Source of the DNA: CAVUCH01 sp963763095 | GTDB lineage: Bacteria > Acidobacteriota > Vicinamibacteria > Vicinamibacterales > JAENWD01 | Length of the DNA stretch: 64,000 nucleotides | NCBI GenBank assembly: GCA_963763095.1 | Contig: CAVXNR010000007.1 | Coordinates: 1 to 64,000 of the forward strand | Direction of reading: 5' to 3' | Shown here: one piece after another, positions 26,977 to 36,379 of the stretch | How positions within the stretch are numbered: position 1 is the stretch's first letter | How the letters are laid out: the number at the start of each line of letters is the position of its first letter | Translations under genes and position numbers: made by a program | The notes under the pieces: model-generated | The model's input: the letters and a program-made list of their open reading frames with translations, nothing else | What the model was told of the DNA's origin: nothing | Database searches by the model: none

Positions 26977-27003
26977 AACCGCTAACCGTTGACCGTCGAC
27001 CTG
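26972..27003. repeat. Short heptad repeat next to the rplI terminator
   Basis: CTAACCG CTAACCG TTGACCG TCGACCT, four 7-bp words, lies between the rplI stop and its terminator. The words resemble those of the rplA-rplJ spacer at 10445. Confidence 0.5.
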
Positions 27004-27004
27004 T

Positions 27005-27451
27005 CTACCCCTCTTTGGCGACGACGACTTTCACGTTCGCGGTGACCTCGCGGTGCAAGCGGATCGGCACCTGGAACTCGCCCAGCTGCTTGATCGGGTC
27101 GGCGAGCTGGATCTTGCGGCGCTCGATCTCGAAGCCCTTGGCGGCCAGGCTCTCGGCGATGTCGGCGCTCGTCACCGAGCCGTAGAGGGCTTCGGTGCCG
27201 CCCACGCGGCGCGCGATCACGATCTCCACGGCGGCAAGGCGAGCCGCGAGGGCTTCGGCGCCCTGACGCTCCTCGGCCTCGCGCATGTCCGCGACCTTGC
27301 GCTCGCGCTCGATCTGTTTCCGGTTGCCGTCGGTCACGGTCAGCGCGAGCTTGCGCGGCAGCAGGTAGTTGCGGGCGAAGCCGCTCGCCACCTTGACCAC
27401 ATCGCCGCGCTGCCCGAGGTTCTCGACGTGCTCTCGAAGAATTACTTCCAT
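27005..27451 (-). CDS. rplI: 50S ribosomal protein L9
   Basis: The protein is 148 residues. It opens MEVILREHVENLGQRGDVVKV and continues ASGFARNYLLPRKLA, the N-terminal rRNA-binding domain with the L9 signature. A long central helix (about residues 45-75) is rich in Glu, Arg and Ala. The C-terminal domain ends in LHREVTANVKVVVAKEG. It follows rpsR in an S6-S18-L9 operon. The frame is intact. Confidence 0.97.
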   Translation of the reverse strand: MEVILREHVENLGQRGDVVKVASGFARNYLLPRKLALTVTDGNRKQIERERKVADMREAEERQGAEALAARLAAVEIVIARRVGGTEALYGSVTSADIAESLAAKGFEIERRKIQLADPIKQLGEFQVPIRLHREVTANVKVVVAKEG

Positions 27452-27518
27452 GGCTGTCCTCTTCGCGTGCGCGGCACGGGCCGGCGCCCGTCAGCGCGGG
27501 GCCCGTGGCGCACGAACG

Positions 27519-27842
27519 TCAGTCGGTCACGTACGGCAGCAGCGCGATGACGCGCGCGCGCATGATGGCCGTGCGCAGCTTGCGCTGATGCATCGCGCAC
27601 GTGCCCGAGATCCGCCGCGGCAGGATCTTGCCGCGCTCCGGCACGAACGGCTGCAGCAGCTTCACGTCCTTGTAGTTGATGTCGTCGATTTTGTCCGCGC
27701 AGAACTTGCAGACCTTGCGCCGGCGGAACAGGCCGCCGCGGCGCTGCGCCTGCGCCGCCTTGTCGCCGGTGGCCGCGTTCGCGCCCCGCGCGCCCGACCG
27801 CCCCCGGCCGCCGCCACTTCCGGATCGCTTTTGCATCGCCAT
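27519..27842 (-). CDS. rpsR: 30S ribosomal protein S18 with long N-terminal extension
   Basis: The core RRKVCKFCADKIDDINYKDV to RARVIALLPYVTD is normal S18. At 107 residues the protein is longer than the usual 75-90 because of a Gly/Arg/Ser-rich N-terminus (about 35 residues, MAMQKRSGSGGGRGRSGARG). A later in-frame start is not obvious, and the ATG lies two bases after the rpsF stop, so the extension may be real. S18 pairs with S6 on the 30S platform. Confidence 0.94.
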   Translation of the reverse strand: MAMQKRSGSGGGRGRSGARGANAATGDKAAQAQRRGGLFRRRKVCKFCADKIDDINYKDVKLLQPFVPERGKILPRRISGTCAMHQRKLRTAIMRARVIALLPYVTD

Positions 27843-27844
27843 GG

Positions 27845-28293
27845 TTACACTCCCGCCTCGTCGAAGCCGCCATCGTCGCGATCATCGCTGTCGCGGCGCT
27901 TCTCGCCTTCCTGCACTTCCGGCGGCAACCCGCGCGCGATGCGCCGGCGATGCTGCTGGGACGTGCGGCGCGTCCGCGTGCGGTTCACGACCCGCTCCTC
28001 CTCGTCGACCCGCACGACGATGTGGCGGATGACCTGTCGGTGACGACCTTCAGCCGGCGGTCGATTTCCTTCATCAACTCGCCCGTGCCGTTGATGACCT
28101 CGAGGACGTAGGTGCCCTCCTTGTGATGGCCGATCTCGTACGCCAGCTTGCGCCGGCCCCAGTTGTCGGTCTTCTCGATCTTGGCGCCGAAGCGCGTGAC
28201 GATCGCCTGCACCTGGTCGTGCACGGCCGTCACCTGCTCGTCGCTCAGCTCCGGTGAGACGACGTACACGAGCTCGTACTTGCGTGTGCTCAT
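27845..28293 (-). CDS. rpsF: 30S ribosomal protein S6 (one frameshift near 28030)
   Basis: It starts MSTRKYELVYVVSPELSDEQ at 28293 and includes NWGRRKLAYEIGHHKEGTYV. After LKVVT the frame changes by one missing base, continuing VIRHIVVRVDEEERVVNRTR and an Arg-, Glu- and Asp-rich tail. The corrected length is 149 residues, with a C-terminal tail longer than in Escherichia coli before modification. Its TAA is two bases from the rpsR start. Confidence 0.93.
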
Positions 28294-29117
28294 AAACACT
28301 CCTTCTGGACGTCGATGATGACGGGACATTGCGCCCCGCCAACGGCCCCTGCACCGGTCGGATCCGGCGCGTGCACCGCGATTCGCACGCGGTGACTCGT
28401 GGGGCAAGGAGTCAGTCGGTCGCGGCGCCACACGCGCCGCGCGCTGTTCACTGTTGACTGTCCTTCTCGCGCTGCTGTGCTGTCTTCCGATCGTGTGCTC
28501 TCCAGCGAGCTCTTCTGCGAGCGCTCCTGCGACTCCGAGCGCTCCTCCGCCGCCGGCGGGGCATTGAACCGGTTCATCACCGGCTCGATCCCTTCGGCGA
28601 CGAACATGACCACCGCGTCGGCTGCCGCCGCGATGGCCTCCTCGATCACCTGCCGCTCGTCCGCCGCGAACGTCGCGAGCACATGGTCGGCCAGGTCCCG
28701 TCTGGCATCGCCTCGGCCCACCCCCACGCGCAGCCGCGCGAAGGCATCGGTGCCGAGGTGCTGCCTGATCGACTTGAACCCGTTGTGTCCGCCGGCCGAT
28801 CCGCGGGCCCGCGCCCGCAGCCGCCCGAGCGGCAGGTTCACATCGTCGGCGACGACGAGCAGGTCGCCGACCTCCACCTTGTAGTACCGGCCAGCGCGCC
28901 GCACCGCCTCGCCGCTGAGATTCATCATCGTCAGCGGCTTGACCAGCAGCACCGGCTCGGCGCCCAGCCGCAGCCGCGCCACGAGTGCCTCGGCCGGCGC
29001 AGACTCGAACGCGACGCGCTCGCGCCGCGCCAGTTCGTCCATGACCCGGAAGCCCACATTGTGCCGCGTGTCGCGGTAGCGTGCGCCCGCGTTCCCGAGC
29101 CCGGCGACGAGCTTCAG
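28290..29117 (-). CDS. pth: Peptidyl-tRNA hydrolase with an odd C-terminal extension
   Basis: Pth recycles peptidyl-tRNA. The sequence LKLVAGLGNAGARYRDTRHN is followed by VGFRVMDELA, with the catalytic His in DTRHNVG. LVVADDVNLPLGRLRARARG and GSAGGHNGFKSIRQHLGTDA are further signatures. There is no ATG at the expected start; CTG at 29117 overlaps the rplY TGA, or an indel has removed an ATG. The normal enzyme would end near residue 195. The frame stays open about 80 residues longer, through a repeat-rich stretch (28437-28560), to a TGA overlapping the rpsF ATG. Confidence 0.88.
   Translation of the reverse strand: MKLVAGLGNAGARYRDTRHNVGFRVMDELARRERVAFESAPAEALVARLRLGAEPVLLVKPLTMMNLSGEAVRRAGRYYKVEVGDLLVVADDVNLPLGRLRARARGSAGGHNGFKSIRQHLGTDAFARLRVGVGRGDARRDLADHVLATFAADERQVIEEAIAAAADAVVMFVAEGIEPVMNRFNAPPAAEERSESQERSQKSSLESTRSEDSTAAREGQSTVNSARRVWRRDRLTPCPTSHRVRIAVHAPDPTGAGAVGGAQCPVIIDVQKECL
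28437..28560. repeat. Degenerate heptad-like repeats in the pth 3' extension
   Basis: CTGTTCA CTGTTGA CTGTCCT and then GAGCGCTCC, GCGAGC and CTCCAGCGAGCTC words, some complementary to each other. The style matches the intergenic heptad elements, but here the pth frame stays open across them. This suggests the biological end of pth lies upstream, near 28565, or that the element has been incorporated into the coding sequence. Confidence 0.4.
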
Positions 29118-29772
29118 GCCTTGTCCTCGTCCTTGTCCGTCTTGCCCTTCTTCGCCACCTCGGGCTCCGCGGGCGTCGTCGCCGCGGCGGCCGCGTCAGG
29201 CCGCGGGCTCCTCGGCCACACGCACCGGGATGACGTGGACGAGCAGCGTGTCGAGATCGCTGACGGGCGTCCACTTGACGTCCTTCGCGACATCGCGGAG
29301 ACGCACGCCCTCGTTCAGCATCAGCTCGCTGACGTCGACCACGATGTGCTCCGGGATATCGCCCGGGAGGCACTCAATCGAGACCTCGCGCGTCACGAAG
29401 TCGAGGACGCCGCCCTGCTGCTTGACGCCCTTCGGCTCGCCCTCGAGCACGACGCTGACGTTCACCGTGAGCGCCCTGTCCATCGCGACCCGGTAGAAGT
29501 CGGCGTGCAGGAAGTGCCGCGTGATCGGATCGAGCTGGTACTCCTTCACGAGCACGCGAGAGTCTGCCTCGCCGTCGATCGACAGGCGTGATCAGGGTGT
29601 TCGCACCCGACTCGCTGTGGAGGATCTTCGAGAGCGCCTTCGGCTCGACCGTCACCGGCATCGGATCCCCGGCCCCGTACACGACCGCCGGCAGCCGGCC
29701 CGCCGCGCGATGCCGCCGCGCCTCGTTCTTGCCCTTGTCGCCCCGTTTGACCGCCTGCAGTGTTGCGTCCAT
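29114..29772 (-). CDS. rplY: 50S ribosomal protein L25/general stress protein Ctc (two frameshifts)
   Basis: The N-terminal L25 domain starts MDATLQAVKRGDKGKNEARR and includes GRLPAVVYGAGD. An extra C near 29583 (ATCACGCCTGTCG) moves the frame to LVKEYQLDPITRHFLHADFY, then the TL5/CTC C-terminal domain. A second extra base near 29195 gives an early TGA. Corrected, an Ala/Glu/Lys-rich tail ending KTDKDEDKA runs to the TGA at 29114-29116. With both insertions removed the length is exactly 218 codons plus stop. It binds 5S rRNA. The order prs-ctc-pth matches Bacillus. Confidence 0.92.
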
Positions 29773-29930
29773 TTCAGTTCTCAGTCGTTCTGCGTTCTCA
29801 GTCTTCAGTTCTATCAGTCTTCAGTTTCATCGATTCAGAGTCCAGCGTTCCCGTCATCAGGCCGAAACGGCCTCGACTCGGCTGACAACTGAAAACTGAC
29901 AACTGGAAAACTTGCCTTTCGTGCGAGTCG
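29773..29930. repeat. Heptad-arm dyad element between prs and rplY
   Basis: The left arm uses TTCAGTT CTCAGTC type words. The centre is GTCATCAGGCCGAAACGGCCTCGAC (about 29853-29877). The right arm is GACAACT GAAAACT GACAACT GGAAAAC. The arms are AT-richer than the surrounding DNA and roughly complementary (AACTGA/TCAGTT). It is the same plan as the tuf-rpo copies but with unrelated words. Confidence 0.65.
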
Positions 29931-29943
29931 ATCCGTGTTCCAG

Positions 29944-30907
29944 CTACACAAACAGCGAAGAGACCGAGGTCTCCTCGTGGATGCTGCGGATCGCCTGGCC
30001 GAGCAGGCGCGCGACCGACAGCACCTTTATTTTCGAGCACCGCTCCCGCTCCGGCGTGAGCGGGATCGTGTTGGTGACGATCAGCTCGTCGAGCGGTGAC
30101 TCCTCGATGCGCTTGATCGCGGGGCCCGAGAGCACACCGTGCACGGCGCAGGCGAGCACGCGAGCGGCGCCGTTCGCCTTCAGCGCGTTGGCCGCCTTCT
30201 GGATCGTCCCAGCCGTGTCGATGATGTCGTCCTGGATGATGCACGTCCGGCCCTCGACGTCGCCGATCACGTTCATCACCTCCGGCCCTTCCTCGCTCCG
30301 GCGCTTGTCAATGACCGCGAGTTCCGCCCCGAGCCGCTTGGCGTAGGCCCGCGCACGCTCCGCACCGCCGGCATCCGGCGACACAATCGTCAGGTTCGGA
30401 TACGCACGCCGCGACGAGGTACTCGATGATCACCGGCGCCGCGAACAGGTGATCGACCGGAATGTCGAAGAACGCCTGGATCTGCGCCTTGTGCAGATCC
30501 ATCGTCAGCACCCGGTTCGTGCCGGCGGCGCTCAGCACGTTGGCCACCAGCTTGGCGGAGATCGGCACCCGCGGCTTGTCTTTGCGGTCCTGCCGTGCGT
30601 AGCCGTAATACGGAATCACCGCCGTGATGCGCGCCGCCGACGACCGGCGGAACGCATCGATCATGATCATCAGCTCGACCAGGTGCTCGTCGACCGGCGC
30701 CGACGTCGGCTGCACGATGTAGACGTCGGTGCCGCGGATGTTCTCGTCGATCTGGAACGAGACCTCGGTGTCGGGGAAGCGCCGCAGCCGCGCCTGCCCG
30801 ACGGAAATCCCGAGGTAATCCGCGATCTCACGGGCGAGCAAGGGGTGCGCGCTGCCCGAAAACACCTTCAGCTGGCCAAATCCCGTCGGCATGAAGCAGT
30901 CACCCAT
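29944..30907 (-). CDS. prs: Ribose-phosphate pyrophosphokinase (one frameshift near 30405)
   Basis: PRPP synthetase. N-terminal MPTGFGQLKVFSGSAHPLLA (ATG 30892; a second ATG at 30907 is possible). YYGYARQDRKDKPRVPISAK and TMDLHKAQIQAFFDIPVDHL precede the frame change. After removal of one G near 30405 the sequence continues PNLTIVSPDAGG, then the PRPP-binding loop IIQDDIIDTAGTIQKAA. The total is 320 residues. It lies between ispE and rplY, as in many bacteria. Confidence 0.95.
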
Positions 30908-30997
30908 GTGTCGTGCAACCGCTCACCTGCCCGGGCGCCACCCGGCCGCCACACACCATCCGGCAGAGCGCGCACCCGGCGCTGCTGCCCTGGACCT

Positions 30998-31076
30998 GGC
31001 CCGTCCGTGGGTCTTCACGAGGAAACCGGGACTCATCGGTGACCTTCTCGGGGGAAGCTGACCGGCAGGACGGCCC
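30998..31076 (-). promoter_or_regulatory. Long-range stem in the prs leader
   Basis: GGCCCGTCC at 30998-31006 pairs, with one bulge, with GGACGGCCC at 31068-31076, enclosing 61 bases. It lies between a candidate promoter at 31101-31128 and the prs start, in a 272-base gap with no ORF. It might be a structured 5' leader, but I cannot assign it to a known riboswitch class. Confidence 0.3.
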
Positions 31077-31100
31077 AACCACGTCGCGCGAAACCTGAAG

Positions 31101-31128
31101 TTTATATGATCGGCCGCGAGGCGGGCAA
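31101..31128 (-). promoter_or_regulatory. Candidate sigma-70 promoter for prs
   Basis: On the minus strand TTGCCC (31128-31123), 16 bases, then TATAAA (31106-31101). It stands in the gap upstream of prs, in an otherwise very GC-rich setting. It is consistent with prs, rplY, pth and the S6 operon having a promoter separate from ispE. Confidence 0.4.
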
Positions 31129-31179
31129 GAGACTCGCGGGAACGGAACCCGGAGGAGGCGAACCGCGCGACGATCCCGG

Positions 31180-32087
31180 CTACAGCATGCGCCGCCGGTA
31201 GCCGGCGCGTCCGATGAACCGCGTCGCCACCACGTGCCACGGGCGCACCGCCTCGACGATCGCCGGCCCGTGCAGGGCGGCGGAGCCCAGCGGCTGCCGT
31301 CCGCGCGCTCTCGACGGTTGGAAACAGGCCGAACACGGCCGATCCGCTGCCGCACATCAGCGCCACCTCAGCTCCCTTGCGCAGCAACGCCCGGCGGATC
31401 GCGACGAGTTCAGGATGATGGCGCATCACCGGCGCCTCGAGGTCGTTCGCGATGACCAGCGGTCCCGGGTACCACGGCACCGCGAGTGCCTGCACGTTCT
31501 GGCTCGGCTGCCGGCGCGCTGCCGCATACCAGCGATACGCGTCCGCTGTCGACGACGCCGAACGAGGGCTTCACCACGAGCACACCCATCGAGGGAACGT
31601 CCGGCAACGGGTACAGCGTCTCCCCCCGCCCGAGACCGAGGGCCGTGCCGCCGACGAGAAAATATGGGACGTCCGCGCCGAGCGACGCGCCAAGACGGAC
31701 GAGGTCGCCGGGAGCGAAACGCGTGCGCCACAGCTCGTTCAGCGCCATCAGCGTCGCCGCCGCATCGCTGCTGCCGCCGCCCAGTCCCGCCTGCGACGGA
31801 ATCCGCTTTTCGACGGTGACGTGAACGCCGCGCACCTCACCCGTGCGGCCGCTGGCGGACCACAGGGCCTGCGCCGCACGCCACACCAGGTTGCTCCGGT
31901 CGGTCGGCATATCGGTCGCGGCACTCTCGAGCGCGAAGGCGCCGCGCCTTCGCCGAAACACGAGACGGTCGTGCAACGCCAACGACTGGAACATCGTTCT
32001 CAGGTCGTGGTAGCCATCAGCGCGGCGAGCGACAACCCGCAAATCGAGGTTGATCTTGGCGTGCGCGCGAGCGACCAGCGGGATCAC
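31180..32087 (-). CDS. ispE: 4-diphosphocytidyl-2-C-methyl-D-erythritol kinase (frameshifted)
   Basis: GHMP kinase of the isoprenoid pathway. MIPLVARAHAKINLDLRVVA starts at a GTG overlapping the lolB TGA. ADGYHDLRTMFQSLAL and the ATP-binding motif IPSQAGLGGGSSDAAATLMA are in one frame. After an indel near 31545, LVIANDLEAPVMRHHPELVA and the GSGSAVFGLF motif are in another. A third change near 31300 leads to VATRFIGRAGYRRRML and TAG at 31180. The order lolB-ispE-prs is the one found in Escherichia coli. Confidence 0.92.
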
Positions 32088-32922
32088 GAGCCGGACCGAT
32101 CGCGCAAGGGACCCGATTGACGCAGCTCGTCCAGCGATATGGCCACGGCATCCGCCGGCACGCGCACGGTGAACGCCTCTTCCGGCACGTCGGTGTCGAC
32201 TTCGACCTGGGACAGCCGCAGCGTGAGATCGAATGCCGCGCCCGCGCTCGCGTCGGGGCTGCTCAACCGCACGGACGCAGGCCGTGCAGCGTCGCCCGGG
32301 CGGAGCTCGGCGTCGAGCGCCCCGCCGCGCACGGCCGCGAAACGCCAGCGGCCACCGACGCGGTGCAGGTAGGCGGTGCCGCGGTCGCCGGTGGCGGCGA
32401 GCACCCAGTCGTCACCGATCGCGCGCACGTCCCGGGCGTCCACCTCTTCAGCCGGGCATCCCGCCAGCAGGCGCCGCAGCGCCGCCGGTGTCACGCGGAT
32501 CCCGGCAAGCGCCTCGAGGATCGCTGCCGGTGGCTCGCCCCTGAGCACGCGATCGTCGCGGGGCAGCAGCAGAATCGTCGTGTTCGCCAGCCGACGCAAG
32601 GATGAACACCGGCGGGCCGAATCGGCGCCATCGCCTCGAGCCGGATCCTGTCCGGTGCGGCGAGGCCCGCTATCAGCCGGACACGGAGCCGCTGTCCCGC
32701 GGCCTGTCCCGACAAATCGATTTCGGCCGTGAGCGTACGTAACGCCGCGCAGTGGCCAAGCGCCTCTGCCAGGATCGACGTGGCATCCGCGACGGGCGTG
32801 CCGGCGCCGGTGGGCAATGCCACACGTTTGGGCGCGCAACCCGCGACGGCCAGCGCAAGGAACGCGATTGCGGCGTTCAGGATGGCGCGGCGCGGAAGAG
32901 CCGCTCCGGCAACGTGCGTCAC
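32084..32922 (-). CDS. LolB-like outer-membrane lipoprotein (frameshifted near 32610)
   Basis: The signal peptide RRAILNAAIAFLALAVAGC ends in a lipobox (LAVAGC), so the mature protein starts with a lipidated cysteine. The body reads LTAEIDLSGQAAGQRLRVRL, then after an indel LANTTILLLPRDDRVLRGEP, a beta-strand-rich pattern as in LolA/LolB folds. I assign it as LolB-like mostly from the position (lolB-ispE-prs) and the lipobox; direct sequence similarity is weak. The start is a GTG at 32922. The TGA overlaps the ispE GTG. Confidence 0.65.
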
Positions 32923-32962
32923 AGATCGCCTTGATGGGGCGGTGCTGGGCTTTTCCGGCCGG

Positions 32963-34936
32963 TCACCGCGAGGCCAGATCCTTGGCGCGCGCGATCTTCG
33001 ACGCGATGACCGCCTGGTCGACCGCCTCGCGGTCGCCCGCGAGCGCCCGCTGCCAGGCACCGATGGCATCCGCGTGCCGCCCGAGCGCCGCCAGGGCGTC
33101 GCCCAGATGATCCTGCACGACGGAGTTCGTCGGCAGCTGCGAGGCCGCCTCCGCAAGGTGCGTCCGCGCATCCTCGTAGCGCTGCAGCTTGAAGTACGCC
33201 CAACCGAGGCTGTCGAGGTACGAGCCGTTCCCGGGATCGATCGCCAGCGCCCGTTGAATCAGGAGCCACGGCCTCATCGAGCCGCTCTCCGCGTTCGGCG
33301 AGCATGTAGCCGAGGTAATTCAGCGCGGGCGCGTGCGCCGGCTCGCGTGCAATCACGGCCCTGAACGCCTCCTCGGCACGCGGGTAGTCCCTGGCGCGCT
33401 CGTACAGCGCGCCGCGCTGGAACGGCACCGACGCCGCGTCCGGAAAGCGGACCGCCGCGCGGTCGAGCACAGCGTGCGCCTCCGTGGCGCGCGCCATCCT
33501 GCGCGAGGATGTCGGCCAGCGAGAGGTAGACCGACGGCTGATCCGCTTCAGCGTCGGTGAGGGCCCGCAGCGTGCGCAATCGCATCGTCGCGGCGGCCGC
33601 TGCCCGCAAGCGCACGCGCTTCGAGCTGTGCGAGGCGGGCGTCCTGGGGATTTGTCGCGCGGAGCGGTCGGAGCACGTTCAGCGCCTGATCGAAACGGCG
33701 TGCGGAGACGTAGGCCTGTGCCAGGTAGAGGTCGAACGTCTCGTCGCCGCCCGAGACCTCCTTCGCCTTCATGAACGTCGACGCGGCATCCTCGTGCTGC
33801 CCGAGTTGCAGCTGGGCGAACGCCAGGTGCGTGAGCATCACCGATGTCTGGCGTGATGGCGGCCGTTCGCGTGTCGAGCTGTCCGAGAGCGCCGCGCTCA
33901 GGGTCGTGACCACGCCCGTGTAGTCACGCCGGTCCTCGAGGACCTGCGCCAGCGCCCACGCGCCCCAGAGTCCATTCGGATCGAGCGCGATCACCCGTCG
34001 CGCCGTCGCCTCCGCCGCGGCGAGGTCCCGCGATCGCCGCTGGGCCTGCGACAGCAGGTACAGCGTGCGATCGTCCGGCGGCTCGGACGTCGCGAGTTGC
34101 TCGAGCATCTGACGCGCGCGCGCGGTCGCCGCGTCATCGTCTTGCGCATTCAACAAGGCCCCGGCCCACCGGGTTTTCACCTCGGCCGACTGGGGCGTGA
34201 GTGCGGCCGCGCGCTCATATGCGGCCGCGGCGTCGGTCCATCGCTGCTGCCCTTCGTACATCTCGGCCAGCGAGAGCAGCAGGCGGGGGCTCGCCTGTGC
34301 GCCGGCCTCCAGCGCCCGTGCCGCCTCGGCGGCGTTTCCCGCGGCCTTCCAGGCTTCGGCGAGCAGCAGGTACGCCTCGGGAATCAGCTCGCGCTCGAGC
34401 AGGTCCTGCAGCAGCGTGATCGCCTTGTCGTGCTGGCGCGATCGGATGTACAGGCGAGCCAGCACCAGATCGAGGGCGGGATCCGCGTCGGTGCCATCGC
34501 CGCGGCGTCCGCGCTCGAGATGCAGGGCGGCTTCGCCGGCGACCGCGATCGTTCGCGTTGCCGTCCGTCCCTGGGTCGGCGAGCGACGCGAGTATGCTGC
34601 CGAGGATGCGGTTTGCCTCGTGGTTCGCCGGGTCGAGCGCCAGCGCGGCGCGCGCCTCGCGCGAGGCGTCGTCTACGCGGCCCTGACGCGCGAAAAAGCC
34701 AGCGAGCTCAGCACGGAATCTCCGCCGATTCGGGATCCAGGCGGGCCGCCTCGCGATACGCGGCCATCGCCCGGTCGAGCTCGCCTTCCGACTCGAAGTG
34801 GCCGCCGAGCATGAACTGGTAGTACGCCTGCGCCGTCTGGCTGGCCGTCGGGTCGCTCGGAAGGGGCCGCCGACGCAGCAGGCAACGTCTGTGCGAGGAG
34901 GCACAGCACGGCGGACACCGGAATAATGGCCAGCAT
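32963..34936 (-). CDS. Exported TPR-repeat protein (several frameshifts)
   Basis: An N-terminal signal MLAIIPVSAVLCLLAQTLPA starts at ATG 34936. The rest is a chain of about 12-14 tetratricopeptide repeats, for example AMAAYREAARLDPESAE, EARAALALDPANHEANRILG, ATARRVIALDPNGLWGAWAL and LIQRALAIDPGNGSYLDSLG. About five indels occur between 33270 and 34850. The predicted length is near 657 residues. TPR proteins are scaffolds; the location beside a LolB-like lipoprotein gene suggests an envelope or assembly role, but the partner is unknown. Confidence 0.85.
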
Positions 34937-35009
34937 GGTGTGACTCGATTGTTTCACAGACGCGCACGCTTTGCGGCCGCGGCGCCGGCCAGAGGCGGCG
35001 GAATGACTC

Positions 35010-35018
35010 TGGTATAGT
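35010..35018 (+). promoter_or_regulatory. Candidate extended -10 promoter for the glycan operon
   Basis: TGGTATAGT matches the extended -10 pattern TGnTATAAT with one change. It lies 26 bases before the Trm112-like start, between two divergently transcribed blocks. No good -35 is seen, which is usual for extended -10 promoters. Confidence 0.45.
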
Positions 35019-35044
35019 GGCCGAGGAAAAGGAGAACGGCCCTG

Positions 35045-35215
35045 ATGGCAGTCGATCCCGCGTTGCTCCAACTGCTCGTCTGCCCGAAGTGTCATAAGCC
35101 GCTGGCGCTGGTCCACCAGGACACCGGGTTGAAATGCCCGGAGTGTCATCGCGTGTATCCGATCAAGGACGACATCCCGGTGATGCTGATCGACGAAGCC
35201 ACGATCGAGCCCTAG
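35045..35215 (+). CDS. Trm112-like zinc-ribbon protein
   Basis: A 56-residue protein with CPKCHKPL and CPECHRVYPIKDDIPVML, the two CxxC pairs and the YPI-IPVML ending typical of the Trm112p/YcaR family. AAGGAG at 35025-35030 precedes the ATG. In proteobacteria ycaR-like genes often sit with lpxK and kdsB in lipopolysaccharide synthesis, and here too it leads an envelope-glycan operon. The exact function of bacterial members is unsettled. Confidence 0.85.
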   Translation: MAVDPALLQLLVCPKCHKPLALVHQDTGLKCPECHRVYPIKDDIPVMLIDEATIEP

Positions 35216-35245
35216 TGCTAGTGGCCTGTCTCGGCCGCGCCACCG

Positions 35246-36379
35246 ATGAACATTCTGATCATCCGTCTGCGGCTCGTTGGCGACGTGGTGTTCACGACCC
35301 CCGCCATCCGAGCGCTGCGCCGCCACTTTCCCGACGCGCGCCTGACCTATCTCGTCGAACGCGCCGCGGCTCCCATCGTCCTCGGAAATCCGCACCTCGA
35401 CGAGGTGATGGTGGTGCGAGCGCACGCGCGGCTGGCGCAGGCTCCGCGACGATCTGCGCCTTGCGCGTACGCTGCGCGGCCGGCGCTTCGACCTGGTCAT
35501 CGATTTTCACGGCGGCCCGCGCAGCTCGTGGCTGACGAGGGTGACCGGGGCACCGCGCCGGGTCGGGTACACGATCGCCGGCCGCGGCTGGATGTACACG
35601 CGACCGGGTGCACCGGCCGCGCGAGCTGCGGCCGCGGCACTCGGTGGCGAACCAGTCGGATCTGCTCGCGCCATTGGGCATACCGCCGCTCGACCCGCTC
35701 GACCATCCGGCGGAGATGACGGAAACGGCCGACGCCCGTCAACGCGTGGAACGCGTGCTTGCCGCGGCTGGCGTGACGGACGCGGCGGAGCTGATCGTGA
35801 TCCACGTGAGCGCAGGCAACCCGTTTCGCCGCTGGCCCGCTGAAGCGTTCGCCGAGCCTGACGGCAGCGCTCGCCCGCAGCTCGCCCGGCCGCCGCATCC
35901 TGCTCACGTCGGGCCCATCGGACACCGACGCGGTCGCCCGGATTGCGCGAGCCGCACGCGAGATCCTCGGGGTGGAGGCCGCCGGACGCGTGGTGCTGAC
36001 CGAGGAGCTTGGTCTGGCTGACCTCCGCGTCCTCGTCGCTCGCGCCGCACTCTACATTGGCGGCGACAGCGGGCCGCTGCATCTCGCTGCCACCACCCGC
36101 ACGCCGATCGTGGGGATCTACGGTCCGACGCTGCGCGTGCGATCGGAGCCCTGGCGCGATCCTCTGCTGGTCACCGAAGGGGTGGAGCCCGGGGCGCTGC
36201 CCTGCCGTCCGTGCGATCAGCGGGTGTGCGCACCGGGAGACTTCCGGTGCCTGCGGCAGATCACCCCACATGAGGTCGCCACGGCGGCCGAGCGCGCGCT
36301 GGCGCGGGCACGTGACGGTTTCCGGCCCCCTGCGGCCGCACCCGACGCCCGCCGCATCGGCGAGCGGCCGGTGACCGGC
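35246..36379 (+). CDS. Glycosyltransferase family 9 (heptosyltransferase-like, three frameshifts)
   Basis: MNILIIRLRLVGDVVFTTPA is the classic GT9 start. After an indel near 35445 comes RFDLVIDFHGGPRSSWL. Two more changes (about 35610 and 35860) lead to VIHVSAGNPFRRWPAEAFA and then RAALYIGGDSGPLHLAATTR, the GT9 sugar-nucleotide motif. The frame passes with no stop into the next gene, whose ATG I place at 36380. Either a stop was lost to an indel or the two are fused. The likely role is transfer of heptose or a similar sugar to lipopolysaccharide core. Confidence 0.88.

Noticed and set aside
27985..29373. A 462-codon minus-strand frame across pth and rpsF
   Set aside because: The first part is an Arg-rich out-of-frame translation of rplY and pth; only the last part matches S6.
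30908..31179. A tRNA-Gln gene between ispE and prs, as in some bacteria
   Set aside because: No T-loop GTTCGA motif or acceptor stem was found in the gap on either strand.
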